DNA of 50,590 nucleotides, from positions 1 through 50,590 of the forward strand of contig NZ_JACKSJ010000015.1 in assembly GCF_025821665.1 (NCBI RefSeq), in the 5' to 3' direction. This document shows, piece by piece, positions 8,387-17,883 of the stretch. The DNA is from [Mycobacterium] manitobense (GTDB taxonomy: Bacteria > Actinomycetota > Actinomycetes > Mycobacteriales > Mycobacteriaceae). The position numbers were made by a program, and so were the translations under genes. The notes below the pieces were generated by a model. It was not told where the DNA came from, did no database searches, and was given only the letters and a program-made list of their open reading frames with translations. Every line of letters starts with the position of its first letter. The first letter of the stretch is position 1.

Positions 8387-9523
8387 TCAGTCACAGTCGA
8401 GACGGGACACTACCCACTCGTGGAACTCCGCGATGTGATGTTCGGCGGGGACGAGGACACCGCCCTTCCGGTATGCCCGCGACGCCATCGCCGGCTGCGT
8501 TCGCTCGCAGGCCTCGAAGTCCTGTTCGTTCACCCGGTGGAACAGCTCGACCGACCGGGTGACGTCGCGCCCGGTGGCGATCACGTCCGCGGTGTAGAGC
8601 CAGTCGCACTCCACGACGGTCCGCGTCGGCGACATCGGGATCATCCGGTGGAAGATGATGTGGTCGGGAACCAGGTTGATGAACACCGTCGGCTTGACCG
8701 TGATCGCGTAGTAGCGGCGGTCCTGGCCGTCGGTGATGCCCGGCAGCCGCTCGAACCCGGCGGCGCCGTCCACCGTGAATCCGTCCACGGCCGAGCCGAA
8801 TTCGGCACCTCGGCCGATGTTCGCCTGGGCGGCCACACCGCGGGCGAACTCGGGCAGCACGCCGACGAGTTCGGGGTGGATCGAGCTGCAGTGGTAGCAC
8901 TCCATGAAGTTCTCGACGATCAGCTTCCAGTTCGCGGCGACGTCGTAGACGATGCGCCTGCCGACGTCCAGCCCGCCGATGCCGTAGCGGTCGATCGCGT
9001 CGGCGTCGCCGAGGGTGCGGGTTGCCTCGGCGACCACGTCGTCGAACGGTGGCGGCGTGTCGGACAGGCACACCCACGCATAGCCGAGCCATTCGGTGAG
9101 GGCGACGGGGACGAGCCCGAACCGGTAGCGGTCGATCGGCGCGCCGTCGCCGTCGGTCAGCGTCCCGATGTTCGGCGCCGCGACGAGTTTGCCGTCGAGT
9201 GCGTACGTCCAGGAGTGGTACGGGCAGCGCAGGTTGCGCCGCAGCTCGCCCGCGTCGTCGGTGCACAGCTGCGCCCCGCGGTGGCGGCAGATGTTGAGGA
9301 ACGCCCGCAGCAGCCCGTCCCGTCCCCGGACCAGCAGCACGCTCTCGCGGCCCACCTGCACCTTCCGGAACATGCCGGGAGTCGCGAGTTCGGCGGAGCG
9401 AACCGCGCAGAACCACATGTCCTCGAAGATGCGTTCCTGCTCTGCGGCGAACACCCGCTCGCTGGTGTAGTACTCGCCGCGCAGGGTGGCGCGCAGCCCC
9501 GGGGGCGGTTGCACGGTGGTCAT
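8387..9523 (-). CDS. gbcA: Rieske oxygenase, probable glycine betaine monooxygenase
   Basis: Terminal oxygenase of 378 aa that would demethylate glycine betaine to dimethylglycine and formaldehyde. The Rieske [2Fe-2S] ligands are C79-x-H81 and C100-x2-H103. The mononuclear iron site is [16 protein letters not shown], with E208, H211 and H216, the layout of GbcA/CntA-type enzymes acting on quaternary amines. The start at 9523 (MTTVQP) overlaps the sarcosine oxidase stop by 4 bp (ATGA), so translation is probably coupled. No ferredoxin reductase (GbcB-like) is present in the window, so electrons must come from a distant partner. Carnitine or another quaternary amine is an alternative substrate. 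Confidence 0.8.
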   Translation of the reverse strand: MTTVQPPPGLRATLRGEYYTSERVFAAEQERIFEDMWFCAVRSAELATPGMFRKVQVGRESVLLVRGRDGLLRAFLNICRHRGAQLCTDDAGELRRNLRCPYHSWTYALDGKLVAAPNIGTLTDGDGAPIDRYRFGLVPVALTEWLGYAWVCLSDTPPPFDDVVAEATRTLGDADAIDRYGIGGLDVGRRIVYDVAANWKLIVENFMECYHCSSIHPELVGVLPEFARGVAAQANIGRGAEFGSAVDGFTVDGAAGFERLPGITDGQDRRYYAITVKPTVFINLVPDHIIFHRMIPMSPTRTVVECDWLYTADVIATGRDVTRSVELFHRVNEQDFEACERTQPAMASRAYRKGGVLVPAEHHIAEFHEWVVSRLDCD

Positions 9524-10653
9524 GTGGTCACCAGCCGGCGGGGATCGAACAGCGTGATCGGGTGGCGGGTGGTGCCCTCGGTCGCCAGGTCGGCCAGGAT
9601 CTCGCCTACCACCGGAACGAACTTGAAGCCGTGCCCTGAGAAGCCGCACGCCACGGTGACGTTCGCGCTGTCGGGGTGGCGGGCGATGACGAAGTGCTGA
9701 TCGGGGGTGTTGGAGTACATGCACGTCGCCGAGTGCACGAGCGGCCCGTCCAGGGCGGGCAGCAGTTCGGCGGCCCTGCTGCGCATCTCGCCGACCTCGC
9801 GGTCGTGCACCTCGCGGTCGATGGTCTCGGGCGTGCAGACCACACCCCTGCGGAAGAACGCGACCTTCACTCCCCCGGCTTGGCCGTCGATCGCCGGGAA
9901 GCCGTAGATCTGCTCTCCCGCGGCGTCCTCGGCAATGAAGATCGGCTGGTCGGCGAAGGCGCCTGCGCCGCCGACCGGATCGAACCAGTACAGCACCTGC
10001 CGCTCGACGGTGATCGGAATACCGAACTCCGCCAACAGCTGTGGCGCCCAGGCGCCCGGGCAGACGACGAGCTGGCCCGCGGTGTAGGTGCCGCGCGCCG
10101 TCGTCACCGTGACGCCCCGGGCGGTCTCCGCCCAGTGCAGCACCTCCTCGCCGAAGGACAGGGTGGCGCCCGCCTGCCCGGCGAGGTCGATGTGGGCCTG
10201 CACGGTCATCTCGGGCCTGGCGAAGCCCGCCTTGGCCTCGTAGAGCGCGATGTCACCGTCGCGGGGGGTGAAATTCGGGTGCCTGCGCCGGATCTCGGCG
10301 GCGTCGAGCACCTCGTGCGGCAGGTCCCATTCCTGGCTGGCACGCAGACTGCCCGCGACGGTGAGGCTGTCGGGCGGCCCGATGAACAGCCCCCCGGTCA
10401 GCCGGAACACCTCGCGCCCGGAGTCGGCGGCGAGCTTGTCCCACAGTTCGTAGGAGCGCAGCAGCAGGGGGACGTAGGCGGGGTCCTCGAAGTAGGACTG
10501 CCGGATGATCCGTGAACCGCCGTGGCTGGAGCCGCGGTCGTGGGCGGGGCTGAACTTCTCCAGCCCGAGCACACGCTGCCCGCGGGCGGCGAGGTGGTAG
10601 GCCGCCGCGCTGCCCATCCCGCCGAGACCGATCACGATGACGTCGTATGTCAT
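9520..10653 (-). CDS. monomeric sarcosine oxidase / N-methyl amino acid oxidase
   Basis: Flavoprotein oxidase of 377 aa, the length of SoxA/SolA enzymes, converting sarcosine to glycine, formaldehyde and H2O2. It opens with a dinucleotide fold ([18 protein letters not shown]). C311 in the [10 protein letters not shown] stretch matches the cysteine to which FAD is covalently bound in monomeric sarcosine oxidases. A conserved GFSGHGFKF segment near the C-terminus closes the flavin site. The gene starts 3 bp after the dimethylglycine oxidase stop and overlaps gbcA by 4 bp. Position between the two demethylases favours sarcosine over N-methyltryptophan; sequence alone does not decide. Confidence 0.85.
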   Translation of the reverse strand: MTYDVIVIGLGGMGSAAAYHLAARGQRVLGLEKFSPAHDRGSSHGGSRIIRQSYFEDPAYVPLLLRSYELWDKLAADSGREVFRLTGGLFIGPPDSLTVAGSLRASQEWDLPHEVLDAAEIRRRHPNFTPRDGDIALYEAKAGFARPEMTVQAHIDLAGQAGATLSFGEEVLHWAETARGVTVTTARGTYTAGQLVVCPGAWAPQLLAEFGIPITVERQVLYWFDPVGGAGAFADQPIFIAEDAAGEQIYGFPAIDGQAGGVKVAFFRRGVVCTPETIDREVHDREVGEMRSRAAELLPALDGPLVHSATCMYSNTPDQHFVIARHPDSANVTVACGFSGHGFKFVPVVGEILADLATEGTTRHPITLFDPRRLVTT

Positions 10654-10656
10654 GGC

Positions 10657-13092
10657 CTACCTTCTGATCCGGGCCATCTCGGGGTCGACCACCGGTTCGG
10701 GGTGGACGGCCGCGGTGTGCCGTGTTCCGCGATAGTCCACGGAAACGGTGTCGCCGTCCGCGACGGCGGTGGGCAGCCACGCGTAGGCGATGGTGCGGCC
10801 GACGGTCGGCGAATACCCCGCACTCGTCACGTAGCCCACGCACTCCGCGCCGACGTACACCGGCTCCTTGCCGAGCACCACTGCCGCCGGGTCGTCGAAA
10901 ACGATGCTGCGCAACGTGTTCAGCGGCGGTTCTGCGGCCTCCAATGCGGTCTTGCCGACGAAGTCGTCCTTGGCCATCCGGACGGCGAACCCCAGGCCGG
11001 CGGCCGCAGGCGAATGCTCGGCGGTGACGTCGGCGCCCCAGCTGCGGTAGCCCTTCTCGATGCGCAGGCTGTTGAACGCGATCCGGCCCGCGGCGATGAC
11101 GCCGTGGTCACGGCCGGCCTCGAAGAGCAGGTCCCACAGCGCCGCACCGTATTGGGCCTCGGTGTAGATCTCCCAGCCCAGTTCGCCGACGTAGGAGACG
11201 CGCAACATGGTCACCGGAAGCGCGTCGAGGTGGGTGTGCAGTGCGCGGAAATACGGGAAGGCGTTGTGGGAGAGGTCGTCCGGGCACAGCGGCTGCACGA
11301 GGTCGCGGGCCAGTGGTCCCCACACGCCGACGCAACAGGTGCCACCGGTGATGTCGCGCAGTGTCACGTCGGGCGGCAGATGGCGGGTCAGCCAGTCGAA
11401 GTCCAGCGGCGAGTTGGCACCGACCTGAAAGGTGGTGTCGGCGAGCCGGGTCACCGTGAGGTCGCTACGGACGCCGCCGGTGTGGTCGAGCAGCAGGGTG
11501 TAGGTGACCGAGCCGACGCTCTTGTCGACGTTGTTCGTCGTCATCCGCTGCAGGAAAGCGGCGGCGCCCGGCCCGGCGATCTCGTAGCGGGTCAGCGGCG
11601 TCATGTCGTACATCGCCACGCGGTGCCGCGTCCAGTGCGCCTCGGCGACCGAGATCGGCGACCAGAACCGCGCCGACCATTCGTCGCGCCGCGGGAGGTC
11701 GAGGCCGTCGATGCGTTCGGCCAGTGCGGCGTTGGCCTCGAACCAGGCCGGCCGCTCCCAGCCGCCGCCCTCGTAGAAGAAGGCGCCGAGCTCGCGGTGC
11801 CGGGCGTGGAACGGGCTGGTGCGCAGCCCGCGCAGGGCGGTGCGGTACTGGTGTGGGTGGATGACGTCGTACACCTCGACGAACGCCTGTGAGCTGGTCT
11901 GCGCGATGAACTTCGGGCTGCGCGCCACGTCCTCGAACCGGTACAGGTCGCATTCGTGGACGTCGATCGAGGGCGCGCCGTCGATGATCCACTCGGCGGT
12001 CGCCTTGGCCACCCCGGCCGAATGCGTCACCCAGACGGCTTCGGCCACCCAGAAGCCGCTTAGCTCGCGGTGCTCACCCATCAGCGACAGACCGTCAGGA
12101 GTGAACGAGAAGATGCCGTTGAAGGCCTCCTCGACCTTCGAATCGTCCAGTGCGGGCAGTAGTGCGGTCGCCTCGGCCCACGCGGGGGCGAAGTCCTCGT
12201 CGGTGAACGGCAGCATCGAGGGCATGGTCTCCCCCGCGGTGTCGGCCGACAGGGTGGCCATCTCCACCGGCATCGGGCGGTGGGCATAGGAGCCGATACC
12301 GATGCGGTCGACGTGTTCGCGGAAGTACAGGTCGGCGTCCTGGTGGCGCAGGATGGGCAGCCCGGCCTCGAGCGCTTCGGTGTTGCGGCCGACGAGCGGC
12401 GCCACCTGGCCGGTCTTGGCGTACTGGTGGGCCATCGGCACCAGGGGCAGCACCAGGCCGACCTGCCGGGCGAGTTGCGCGCCCCAGAAGCCGGCGGCGC
12501 AGACGACGATGTCGGCGGGCAGCACCCCGTCGGCGGTGCGTACGCCGGTCACCCGGCCGGCGTGGTCGGCGATGCCGAGCACCTCGGTGCCGGCCAAGAA
12601 GGTGGCGCCGCGTGCCATCGCGCGCCGCGCCTGCGCTTCGGCGGCGCGCACGGCCTTGGCCAATCCGTCGGTGGGCGTGTGGAATCCGCCGAGAACCCGG
12701 TCCTTGTCGAGCAGCGGGTGAAGCGCCACGCATTCGTCTGCGGTGATCAGCTCACCGCGGATGCCCCATGCCTGCGCCCAGCCGGCCTTGCGGTGCAGGT
12801 CGGCCCACCGCTCCGGCGTCGTGGCGATCTCGAGTCCGCCGACCGGGTTGAACGCCCAGCCGCCAGGGTGGTCGAGCGTGCGGAACTTCTCCACGGTGTA
12901 GCGGGCGAATGCCGTCATCGTCCTGGACGGGTTGGTCTGGAACACCAGGCCGGGAGCGTGCGATGTCGACCCGCCGGTGGCGAACAGCGGTCCGCGGTCG
13001 ACCACTGTCACGTCGGCGCACCCGCGCGCGGTGAGTTCGTCGGCGAGCGAGGTGCCGACGATCCCGGCACCGATCACGACGATTTTCGGCAT
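10657..13092 (-). CDS. dmg: dimethylglycine oxidase (FAD + folate-binding domains)
   Basis: Bifunctional enzyme of 811 aa: an N-terminal FAD amine oxidase converts dimethylglycine to sarcosine, and a C-terminal GcvT-like domain (about residues 430-800) passes the methyl carbon to tetrahydrofolate. The dinucleotide fold is IVVIGAGIVGTSLA. H45 in GSTSHAPGL is the position of covalent FAD in this family. MAHQYAKT and GSYAHRPMP match the active-site His and Tyr regions of Arthrobacter dimethylglycine oxidase as I remember that sequence, and similarity runs the full length. It is the first gene of the operon, with the presumed IclR operator about 40 bp upstream. It is a supplier of methylene-tetrahydrofolate. 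Confidence 0.88.
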   Translation of the reverse strand: MPKIVVIGAGIVGTSLADELTARGCADVTVVDRGPLFATGGSTSHAPGLVFQTNPSRTMTAFARYTVEKFRTLDHPGGWAFNPVGGLEIATTPERWADLHRKAGWAQAWGIRGELITADECVALHPLLDKDRVLGGFHTPTDGLAKAVRAAEAQARRAMARGATFLAGTEVLGIADHAGRVTGVRTADGVLPADIVVCAAGFWGAQLARQVGLVLPLVPMAHQYAKTGQVAPLVGRNTEALEAGLPILRHQDADLYFREHVDRIGIGSYAHRPMPVEMATLSADTAGETMPSMLPFTDEDFAPAWAEATALLPALDDSKVEEAFNGIFSFTPDGLSLMGEHRELSGFWVAEAVWVTHSAGVAKATAEWIIDGAPSIDVHECDLYRFEDVARSPKFIAQTSSQAFVEVYDVIHPHQYRTALRGLRTSPFHARHRELGAFFYEGGGWERPAWFEANAALAERIDGLDLPRRDEWSARFWSPISVAEAHWTRHRVAMYDMTPLTRYEIAGPGAAAFLQRMTTNNVDKSVGSVTYTLLLDHTGGVRSDLTVTRLADTTFQVGANSPLDFDWLTRHLPPDVTLRDITGGTCCVGVWGPLARDLVQPLCPDDLSHNAFPYFRALHTHLDALPVTMLRVSYVGELGWEIYTEAQYGAALWDLLFEAGRDHGVIAAGRIAFNSLRIEKGYRSWGADVTAEHSPAAAGLGFAVRMAKDDFVGKTALEAAEPPLNTLRSIVFDDPAAVVLGKEPVYVGAECVGYVTSAGYSPTVGRTIAYAWLPTAVADGDTVSVDYRGTRHTAAVHPEPVVDPEMARIRR

Positions 13093-13128
13093 GGGTGGAC
13101 CGCTTCCAGAACGAATGTTGACTATTTT

Positions 13129-13145
13129 GTTGCGTGTGACGCAAC
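13129..13145. promoter_or_regulatory. palindromic operator candidate of the choline operon
   Basis: Perfect inverted repeat GTTGCG-N5-CGCAAC, 37 bp upstream of the dimethylglycine oxidase start. A second CGCAAC half-site at 13159-13164 is preceded by a degenerate GTTC half at 13151, giving two boxes in tandem. IclR-family proteins often bind 15-17 bp palindromes of this kind, and the only regulator of the operon is an IclR protein. It may also serve the divergent secreted-protein gene. Direct binding is an inference. Confidence 0.5.
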
Positions 13146-13286
13146 GTGATGTTCTATACGCAACACATCCTCGTCTTCGTCAGCGCCTGCGTCAACTCGG
13201 ACACGCACGGGATCTTCGGCGGCATTGGGCGACACGCTGACGGTGACCACCCCACCGAGTCCGCGACTGCGTGCGACCATCTGCCT

Positions 13287-13663
13287 GTGCGCACCACGTG
13301 GAGGCGGGGCCGGAGAATCGCGAGAGCGCTGGTGGTCACCGCGCTGACGGGGACGGCTGCGGTGAGCACCATCGTCCCGGCGCAGGCGAAAGAGGATCCC
13401 AGCTGCCTCGTGGCGCCTATCTGGCCACATGCCTCGGCAATGCGCCGGGCGTACCGACGAGCCCGGCGGACCCCATGTGCGCCACGTCGCCCGGGGACGG
13501 GATGTGCAGCGGCGGTCCCTACGCCGCCCCGGCGACTCCCCCGCCGATCGGCAGTGGGCTGCCCGGCAGTCTGAACCCGGACGGCACACCGTTCGGCAGC
13601 GAACCGCCCACCGGAATCAGCGGCATGCCCGGCAGCATTCCCGGTATGCCGGGCACTCCCTGA
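13287..13663 (+). pseudogene. small secreted Cys/Pro-rich protein, frame-disrupted
   Basis: A GTG at 13287 opens a clear Sec signal peptide (RRIARALVVTALTGTAAV, cleavage near PAQA) followed by KEDPSC. The coherent downstream protein lies in another frame: GAYLATCLGNAPGVP, then four cysteines and a Pro/Gly-rich tail ending SIPGMPGTP at 13663, 5 bp before the convergent prcA end. Joining the two needs one extra base near 13407-13409 (a C would restore SC-L-RGAYLATC). So there is a 1-bp deletion, a sequencing error or, less likely, programmed frameshifting. The intact product would be about 125 aa, exported, of unknown function. Confidence 0.6.
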
Positions 13664-13668
13664 GGCGG

Positions 13669-14427
13669 TTACTCGGCGGGCTTGTCCCCGGATTCGGCGC
13701 CACCGGCGTCGGCCTCACCGGGTTCGGGCAGCAGCGCCTCCAGTGCGGCACCGGTGATCCGCCGGAACGCCCGGCGGGGCCGGTTCGCATCAAGGATCGC
13801 GACCTCCAGCGTCGACACCCCGAGCGTGCGGGCCTCGCTGCCGTTGCCGCCCGCGCCCGCGCTCAGCGCCGCCACCGCGATCTTCACGGCGTCGCCCAGC
13901 TCGGCGTTCTCCGTGTACGAATCGTTGAGCGCCGTCAGGATCGGCTCCGTGGTACCGCCCATCACGACGAAATGCGGTTCGTCGGCGATGGAGCCGTCAT
14001 AGGTGATCCGGTAGAGCTCCGGCGCCTTGGTCTCGCCGTAGTGCGCCACCTCGGCGACGCACAGCTCGACCTCGTACGGCTTGGCCTGCTCGGTGAAGAT
14101 GGTGCCCAGCGTCTGGGCGTACACGTTCGCCAGCTGGCGGCCGGTCACGTCGCGGCGCGAGTACGCGTAGCCCTGCGTGTCGGCGAACCGGATGCCGCCG
14201 CTGCGCATCGTGTTGAACTCGTTGAACCGGCCGACCGCGGCGAAGCCCACCCGGTCGTAGAGCTCGCTGACCTTCTGCAGTGACCGCGACGGGTTCTCGG
14301 CGACGAACAGCACACCGCCCGCGTAGGCCAGCGCGACCACGCTGCGGCCCCGGGAGATGCCTTTGCGCGCCAGCTCCGAACGTTCGCGCATCGCCTGTTC
14401 GGGCGAGATGAAATAGGGGAAGCTCAC
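13669..14427 (-). CDS. prcA: proteasome alpha subunit
   Basis: Alpha subunit (252 aa) of the mycobacterial 20S proteasome, forming the outer rings that gate the chamber and dock Mpa. The N-terminal gating segment [20 protein letters not shown] and the [13 protein letters not shown] core are those of actinobacterial PrcA. The Ala/Gly/Glu-rich C-terminal tail is variable in the family. GTG start overlaps the prcB stop by 4 bp (GTGA), so the two subunits are translationally coupled. No catalytic threonine is expected or seen. Confidence 0.97.
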   Translation of the reverse strand: MSFPYFISPEQAMRERSELARKGISRGRSVVALAYAGGVLFVAENPSRSLQKVSELYDRVGFAAVGRFNEFNTMRSGGIRFADTQGYAYSRRDVTGRQLANVYAQTLGTIFTEQAKPYEVELCVAEVAHYGETKAPELYRITYDGSIADEPHFVVMGGTTEPILTALNDSYTENAELGDAVKIAVAALSAGAGGNGSEARTLGVSTLEVAILDANRPRRAFRRITGAALEALLPEPGEADAGGAESGDKPAE

Positions 14428-15326
14428 GAATCTGTACCTCGCGGCGCATGCGCATCGGGGCCGAAGGTATCGGCGCGGGAACGACTCTGGATGACTTCGC
14501 GAGCCAGTGTGGCGATGTGCTCCTGGCTCACTTCTTCGGCGCCCTCGGCGCTGAGGACCACCGCGGTCGGATAGATGCCGCGCACGAGATCCGGCCCGCC
14601 GGTGGCGGAGTCGTCGTCAGCCGCGTCGTACAGGGCCTCGATGGCCACGCGCAGTGCCGAATCGGCGTCCTGCACCTGCCCGTACAGCTTCTTGATCGCG
14701 GACTTGGCGAACAGCGAGCCGGAACCGACGGACTGGTAGCCCTCCTCCTCGATGTTCCAGCCACCCGCCGCGTCGAAGGACACGATCCGTCCGGCGCCCT
14801 GAGGGTCGGGATCATCGAGATCGAATCCGGCGAGCAACGGCAACGCGATGAAGCCCTGCAGCGCCGCGCCCAGATTGCCGCGCACCATGGTCGCCAGCCG
14901 GTTGACCTTGCCGGGGAACGTCAGCGGGACGCCCTCGATCTTCTCGTAGTGCTCGAGTTCGACGGCGTACAACCGGGCGAACTCCACCGCGATGGCCGCG
15001 GTGCCCGCGATCCCGGTGGCCGTGTAATCGTCGGTGATGTACACCTTCTGCACGTCACGACTGGCGATCATGTTGCCCTGCGTGGCGCGCCGGTCGCCGG
15101 CCATCACCACGCCGCCGGGGAACTTCAGCGCGACGATCGTCGTGCCGTGCGGCACCGCGTCCGTGACCCGCCCCACGTGCTCAGCACCACCGCCGAACGG
15201 CAGCAGATGGGGCGCCTGCCGGCGCAGCATGTCAGAGAACGACGACAGGTCCACCGGTACGGCGGGTGCCCCAGGGGTCGGGAGGGTGAATCGGGCGAAT
15301 GCCTGGTGGTCGTGCGGCCAGGTCAC
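14424..15326 (-). CDS. prcB: proteasome beta subunit (catalytic)
   Basis: Catalytic beta subunit (300 aa). A propeptide of 61 residues ends HG, and the mature chain would start at T62 in [12 protein letters not shown], the N-terminal threonine nucleophile. The conserved GDRRAT and the Lys of VALKFP follow. Located in the cytoplasm in the central rings of the 20S core. GTG start overlaps the pup stop by 4 bp and the end overlaps prcA by 4 bp, so pup-prcB-prcA behaves as one translational unit. Confidence 0.97.
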   Translation of the reverse strand: MTWPHDHQAFARFTLPTPGAPAVPVDLSSFSDMLRRQAPHLLPFGGGAEHVGRVTDAVPHGTTIVALKFPGGVVMAGDRRATQGNMIASRDVQKVYITDDYTATGIAGTAAIAVEFARLYAVELEHYEKIEGVPLTFPGKVNRLATMVRGNLGAALQGFIALPLLAGFDLDDPDPQGAGRIVSFDAAGGWNIEEEGYQSVGSGSLFAKSAIKKLYGQVQDADSALRVAIEALYDAADDDSATGGPDLVRGIYPTAVVLSAEGAEEVSQEHIATLAREVIQSRSRADTFGPDAHAPRGTDS

Positions 15327-15517
15327 TGTCCGCCCTTCTGGACGTACGCACGCACGAAATCTTCGGCGTTCTCCTCCAGGACGTCGTCGATCTCGTCCAG
15401 CAGGTCGTCGGTCTCCTCGGTCAGCTTCTCGCGACGCTCCTGGCCGGCCGCCGTGCTGCCGGTGACGTCATCGTCCTCACCGCCACCGCCACCGCGCTTG
15501 GTCTGCTCCTGAGCCAT
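15323..15517 (-). CDS. pup: prokaryotic ubiquitin-like protein Pup
   Basis: Pup, 64 aa, is ligated through its C-terminal residue to substrate lysines and marks them for Mpa and the proteasome. The sequence shows a flexible Gly/Asp-rich N-terminus, a central coiled-coil-forming stretch ([19 protein letters not shown]) and the C-terminal GGQ. The terminal Gln must be deamidated by Dop before ligation. The start at 15517 (MAQEQT) has a strong AGGAGG upstream; an ATG 15 bp earlier lacks this spacing. TAATGT at 15570-15575 in the 92-bp gap after dop could be an internal -10 box. Confidence 0.97.
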   Translation of the reverse strand: MAQEQTKRGGGGGEDDDVTGSTAAGQERREKLTEETDDLLDEIDDVLEENAEDFVRAYVQKGGQ

Positions 15518-15609
15518 CGCTGCCTCCTGCACATGTCATCGGTGAACGAAGCCGCGCACCGGTTCTTTCACATTACCGGTCGGAATCCCGATTGCCCGGG
15601 ATAGCCGGA

Positions 15610-17118
15610 TCAGTTGGTGAGCTGCGCTACGAGTTCGGCGGCGCTGTCCACCGAGTCCAGCAATGCTCCGACATGGGCCTTGCTGCCCCGCAGCGGCTCC
15701 AGTGTCGGGATCCGGACCAGTGAATCGCCGCCGAGATCGAAGATCACCGAGTCCCAGCTGGCCGCGGCGATGTCGGCGCCGAACCGGCGCAGGCACTCCC
15801 CGCGGAAGTAGGCCCGGGTGTCGGTCGGCGGGTTGTCCACGGCGTCGATCACCTGCTGCTCGGTGACCAGTCGCTTCATCGACCCGCGGGCCACCAGCCG
15901 GTTGTAGAGACCCTTGTCGAGCCGTACGTCGGAGTACTGCAGGTCGACCAGGTGCAGGCGGGGCGCCGACCAGCTGAGGTTCTCGCGGTTGCGGAAGCCC
16001 TCCAGCAGCCGGAGCTTGGCCGGCCAGTCCAGGATCTCGGCGCACTCCATCGGGTCGCGCTCGAGCAGGTCGAGCACCTCGGCCCAGGTCTCCACGACAT
16101 GGGACGCCCGCGGATCGGGGTCGCGCGAGTCCACCATCTTGGCCACCCGGTCCAGGTAGATGCGTTGCATCGCAAGGGCGGTGAGTTCGCGGCCGTCGGC
16201 CAGCGCGACGGTGGCCCGCAGCGACGGGTCACGGCTGATCACGTGGACGGCGTGCACGGGTCTCGCCAGCGCGAGGTCGGTGAGGTCGAGCCCGTACTGC
16301 GGGCCCTCCTCGATCAGGTCGAGCACCAGGGACGCGGTGCCGACCTTGAGGTAGGTGGACGTCTCGGCCAGGTTCGCGTCGCCGATGATGACGTGCAGCC
16401 TGCGGTACTTGTCGGCGTCGGCGTGCGGCTCGTCGCGGGTGTTGATGATGCCGCGCTTGAGCGTGGTCTCCAGGCCGACCTCGACCTCGATGTAGTCGGC
16501 GCGCTGGGTGAGCTGGAAGCCCGGCTCGTCGCCCGCCGCGCCGATCCCGACCCGTCCGGACCCGGTGACCACCTGCCGCGACACCAGGAACGGCGTGAAC
16601 CCGGCGATGACCGCCGAGAACGGCGTCTGACGGCTCATCAGGTAGTTCTCGTGTGACCCGTACGAGGCGCCCTTGCCGTCGACGTTGTTCTTGTAGAGCT
16701 GCAGCTTGGCCGCACCCGGGACGCTCGCCACGTGCCGCGCGGCGGCCTCCATCACCCGCTCGCCGGCCTTGTCCCAGATCACCGCGTCCATCGGGTCGGT
16801 CACCTCGGGCGCCGAGTACTCCGGATGGGCGTGATCGACGTAGAGCCTGGCGCCGTTGGTGAGGATCATGTTGGCGGCGCCGACCTCGTCGGCGTCGACC
16901 ACCGGCGGAGGCCCGGCCGAGCGGCTCAGGTCGAACCCGCGGGCGTCGCGCAGCGGGGACTCCACCTCGTAGTCCCACCGGGTGCGCTTGGCGCGCTGGA
17001 TGCCTGCGGCGGCGGCGTAGGCCAGCACCGCCTGCGTGGACGTGAGGATCGGATTCGCGGTCGGATCGGACGGCGAGGAGATGCCGTACTCGACCTCCGT
17101 TCCGATGATCCGTTGCAT
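15610..17118 (-). CDS. dop: Pup deamidase/depupylase
   Basis: Dop, 502 aa, glutamine synthetase-like fold; it deamidates the C-terminal Gln of Pup and removes Pup from substrates. The N-terminal [13 protein letters not shown] is the family signature with the metal-binding Glu, followed by the Dop-specific loop (about residues 40-80) that separates Dop from the ligase PafA. ENYL and [10 protein letters not shown] motifs belong to the nucleotide and metal site. ATG start; a TAGGCT box lies 6 nt upstream, predicting a leaderless mRNA. The ligase gene pafA is not in this window. Confidence 0.96.
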   Translation of the reverse strand: MQRIIGTEVEYGISSPSDPTANPILTSTQAVLAYAAAAGIQRAKRTRWDYEVESPLRDARGFDLSRSAGPPPVVDADEVGAANMILTNGARLYVDHAHPEYSAPEVTDPMDAVIWDKAGERVMEAAARHVASVPGAAKLQLYKNNVDGKGASYGSHENYLMSRQTPFSAVIAGFTPFLVSRQVVTGSGRVGIGAAGDEPGFQLTQRADYIEVEVGLETTLKRGIINTRDEPHADADKYRRLHVIIGDANLAETSTYLKVGTASLVLDLIEEGPQYGLDLTDLALARPVHAVHVISRDPSLRATVALADGRELTALAMQRIYLDRVAKMVDSRDPDPRASHVVETWAEVLDLLERDPMECAEILDWPAKLRLLEGFRNRENLSWSAPRLHLVDLQYSDVRLDKGLYNRLVARGSMKRLVTEQQVIDAVDNPPTDTRAYFRGECLRRFGADIAAASWDSVIFDLGGDSLVRIPTLEPLRGSKAHVGALLDSVDSAAELVAQLTN

Positions 17119-17124
17119 GCCGTC

Positions 17125-17130
17125 AGCCTA
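17125..17130 (-). promoter_or_regulatory. -10 box of dop, leaderless arrangement
   Basis: Read on the minus strand, TAGGCT ends 6 nt before the dop ATG. A mycobacterial TANNNT box at this distance puts the transcript start on or next to the A of the start codon. There is no Shine-Dalgarno. No clear -35 hexamer. Confidence 0.5.
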
Positions 17131-17181
17131 GGCGACGTCCGCGAGGCGGCGGTGACCGACGGTGGCGGGGCCGGCTGCCGG

Positions 17182-17187
17182 GATACT
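17182..17187 (+). promoter_or_regulatory. -10 box of the response regulator gene
   Basis: GATACT ends 6 nt before the GTG at 17194, matching leaderless transcription. The divergent dop promoter is about 55 bp away within the same 75-bp intergenic region. Confidence 0.45.
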
Positions 17188-17193
17188 GGGACG

Positions 17194-17883
17194 GTGCGGG
17201 TTCTGATCGTCGAAGACGAGCGCCGGCTGGCGGCGACGCTCGCCGCCGGCCTGGCGGCCGAGGGCTTCACGACGGTCGAGGCCTTCGACGGGGTGGACGG
17301 TCTGCGGCGGGCGTGCGAGGAGCAGTTCGACGTGGTGGTGCTCGACATCATGCTGCCCGGGCTGTCGGGCTACGAGGTGCTGCGGCGGATGCGGCGTCAC
17401 GGCGTGTGGACGCCGGTGATGATGCTGACCGCCAAGGACGGCGAGTACGACCAGACCGACGCGTTCGACCTCGGCGCCGACGACTACCTGACCAAGCCGT
17501 TCTCATTCGCGGTGCTGGTGGCCCGGCTGCGGGCGCTCAACCGGCGCAGCGCGGTGCAACGACCGAAGGTGCTGACCGCGGGCACCTTGACGCTCGACCC
17601 GGTGCGCCGGGTGGTGATGCGCAACCGGACGCCGATCCCGCTGACCCCGCGCGAGTACGGCCTGCTCGAATTCCTGATGCGCCACCCCGACGTCGCACTC
17701 GCCAAGACGACGATCCTGCACAGCGTGTGGGACGCGCACTACGACGGCCCCGACAACGTGGTGGAGGTCTACGTCGGCTACCTGCGCCGCAAGATCGACG
17801 TGCCGTTCGGCGCCAACAGCATCAAGACGATCCGCGGTGTCGGCTACCGGCTCGACTCCGGCGCCGTCGACAGCGCCAGCTGA
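17194..17883 (+). CDS. OmpR/PhoB-family response regulator
   Basis: DNA-binding response regulator of 229 aa. The receiver domain (1-115) carries the acidic pocket ED near residues 7-8, phospho-acceptor D51 (VVVLDIMLPG) and K101 (LTKPF). The winged-helix output domain (about 130-225) has the LTPREYGLLEFL and VEVYVGYLRRKI helices. The start at GTG 17194 (VRVLIVEDE) was chosen because the domain begins there; the frame is open further upstream but antisense to dop. It overlaps the sensor kinase gene tail-to-tail by 40 bp. Its targets are unknown; the flanking proteasome genes and membrane proteins are candidates. Confidence 0.92.
   Translation: MRVLIVEDERRLAATLAAGLAAEGFTTVEAFDGVDGLRRACEEQFDVVVLDIMLPGLSGYEVLRRMRRHGVWTPVMMLTAKDGEYDQTDAFDLGADDYLTKPFSFAVLVARLRALNRRSAVQRPKVLTAGTLTLDPVRRVVMRNRTPIPLTPREYGLLEFLMRHPDVALAKTTILHSVWDAHYDGPDNVVEVYVGYLRRKIDVPFGANSIKTIRGVGYRLDSGAVDSAS

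Noticed and set aside
16732..17193. N-terminal extension of the response regulator
   Set aside because: It is antisense to dop and carries no domain; the receiver domain begins at GTG 17194.
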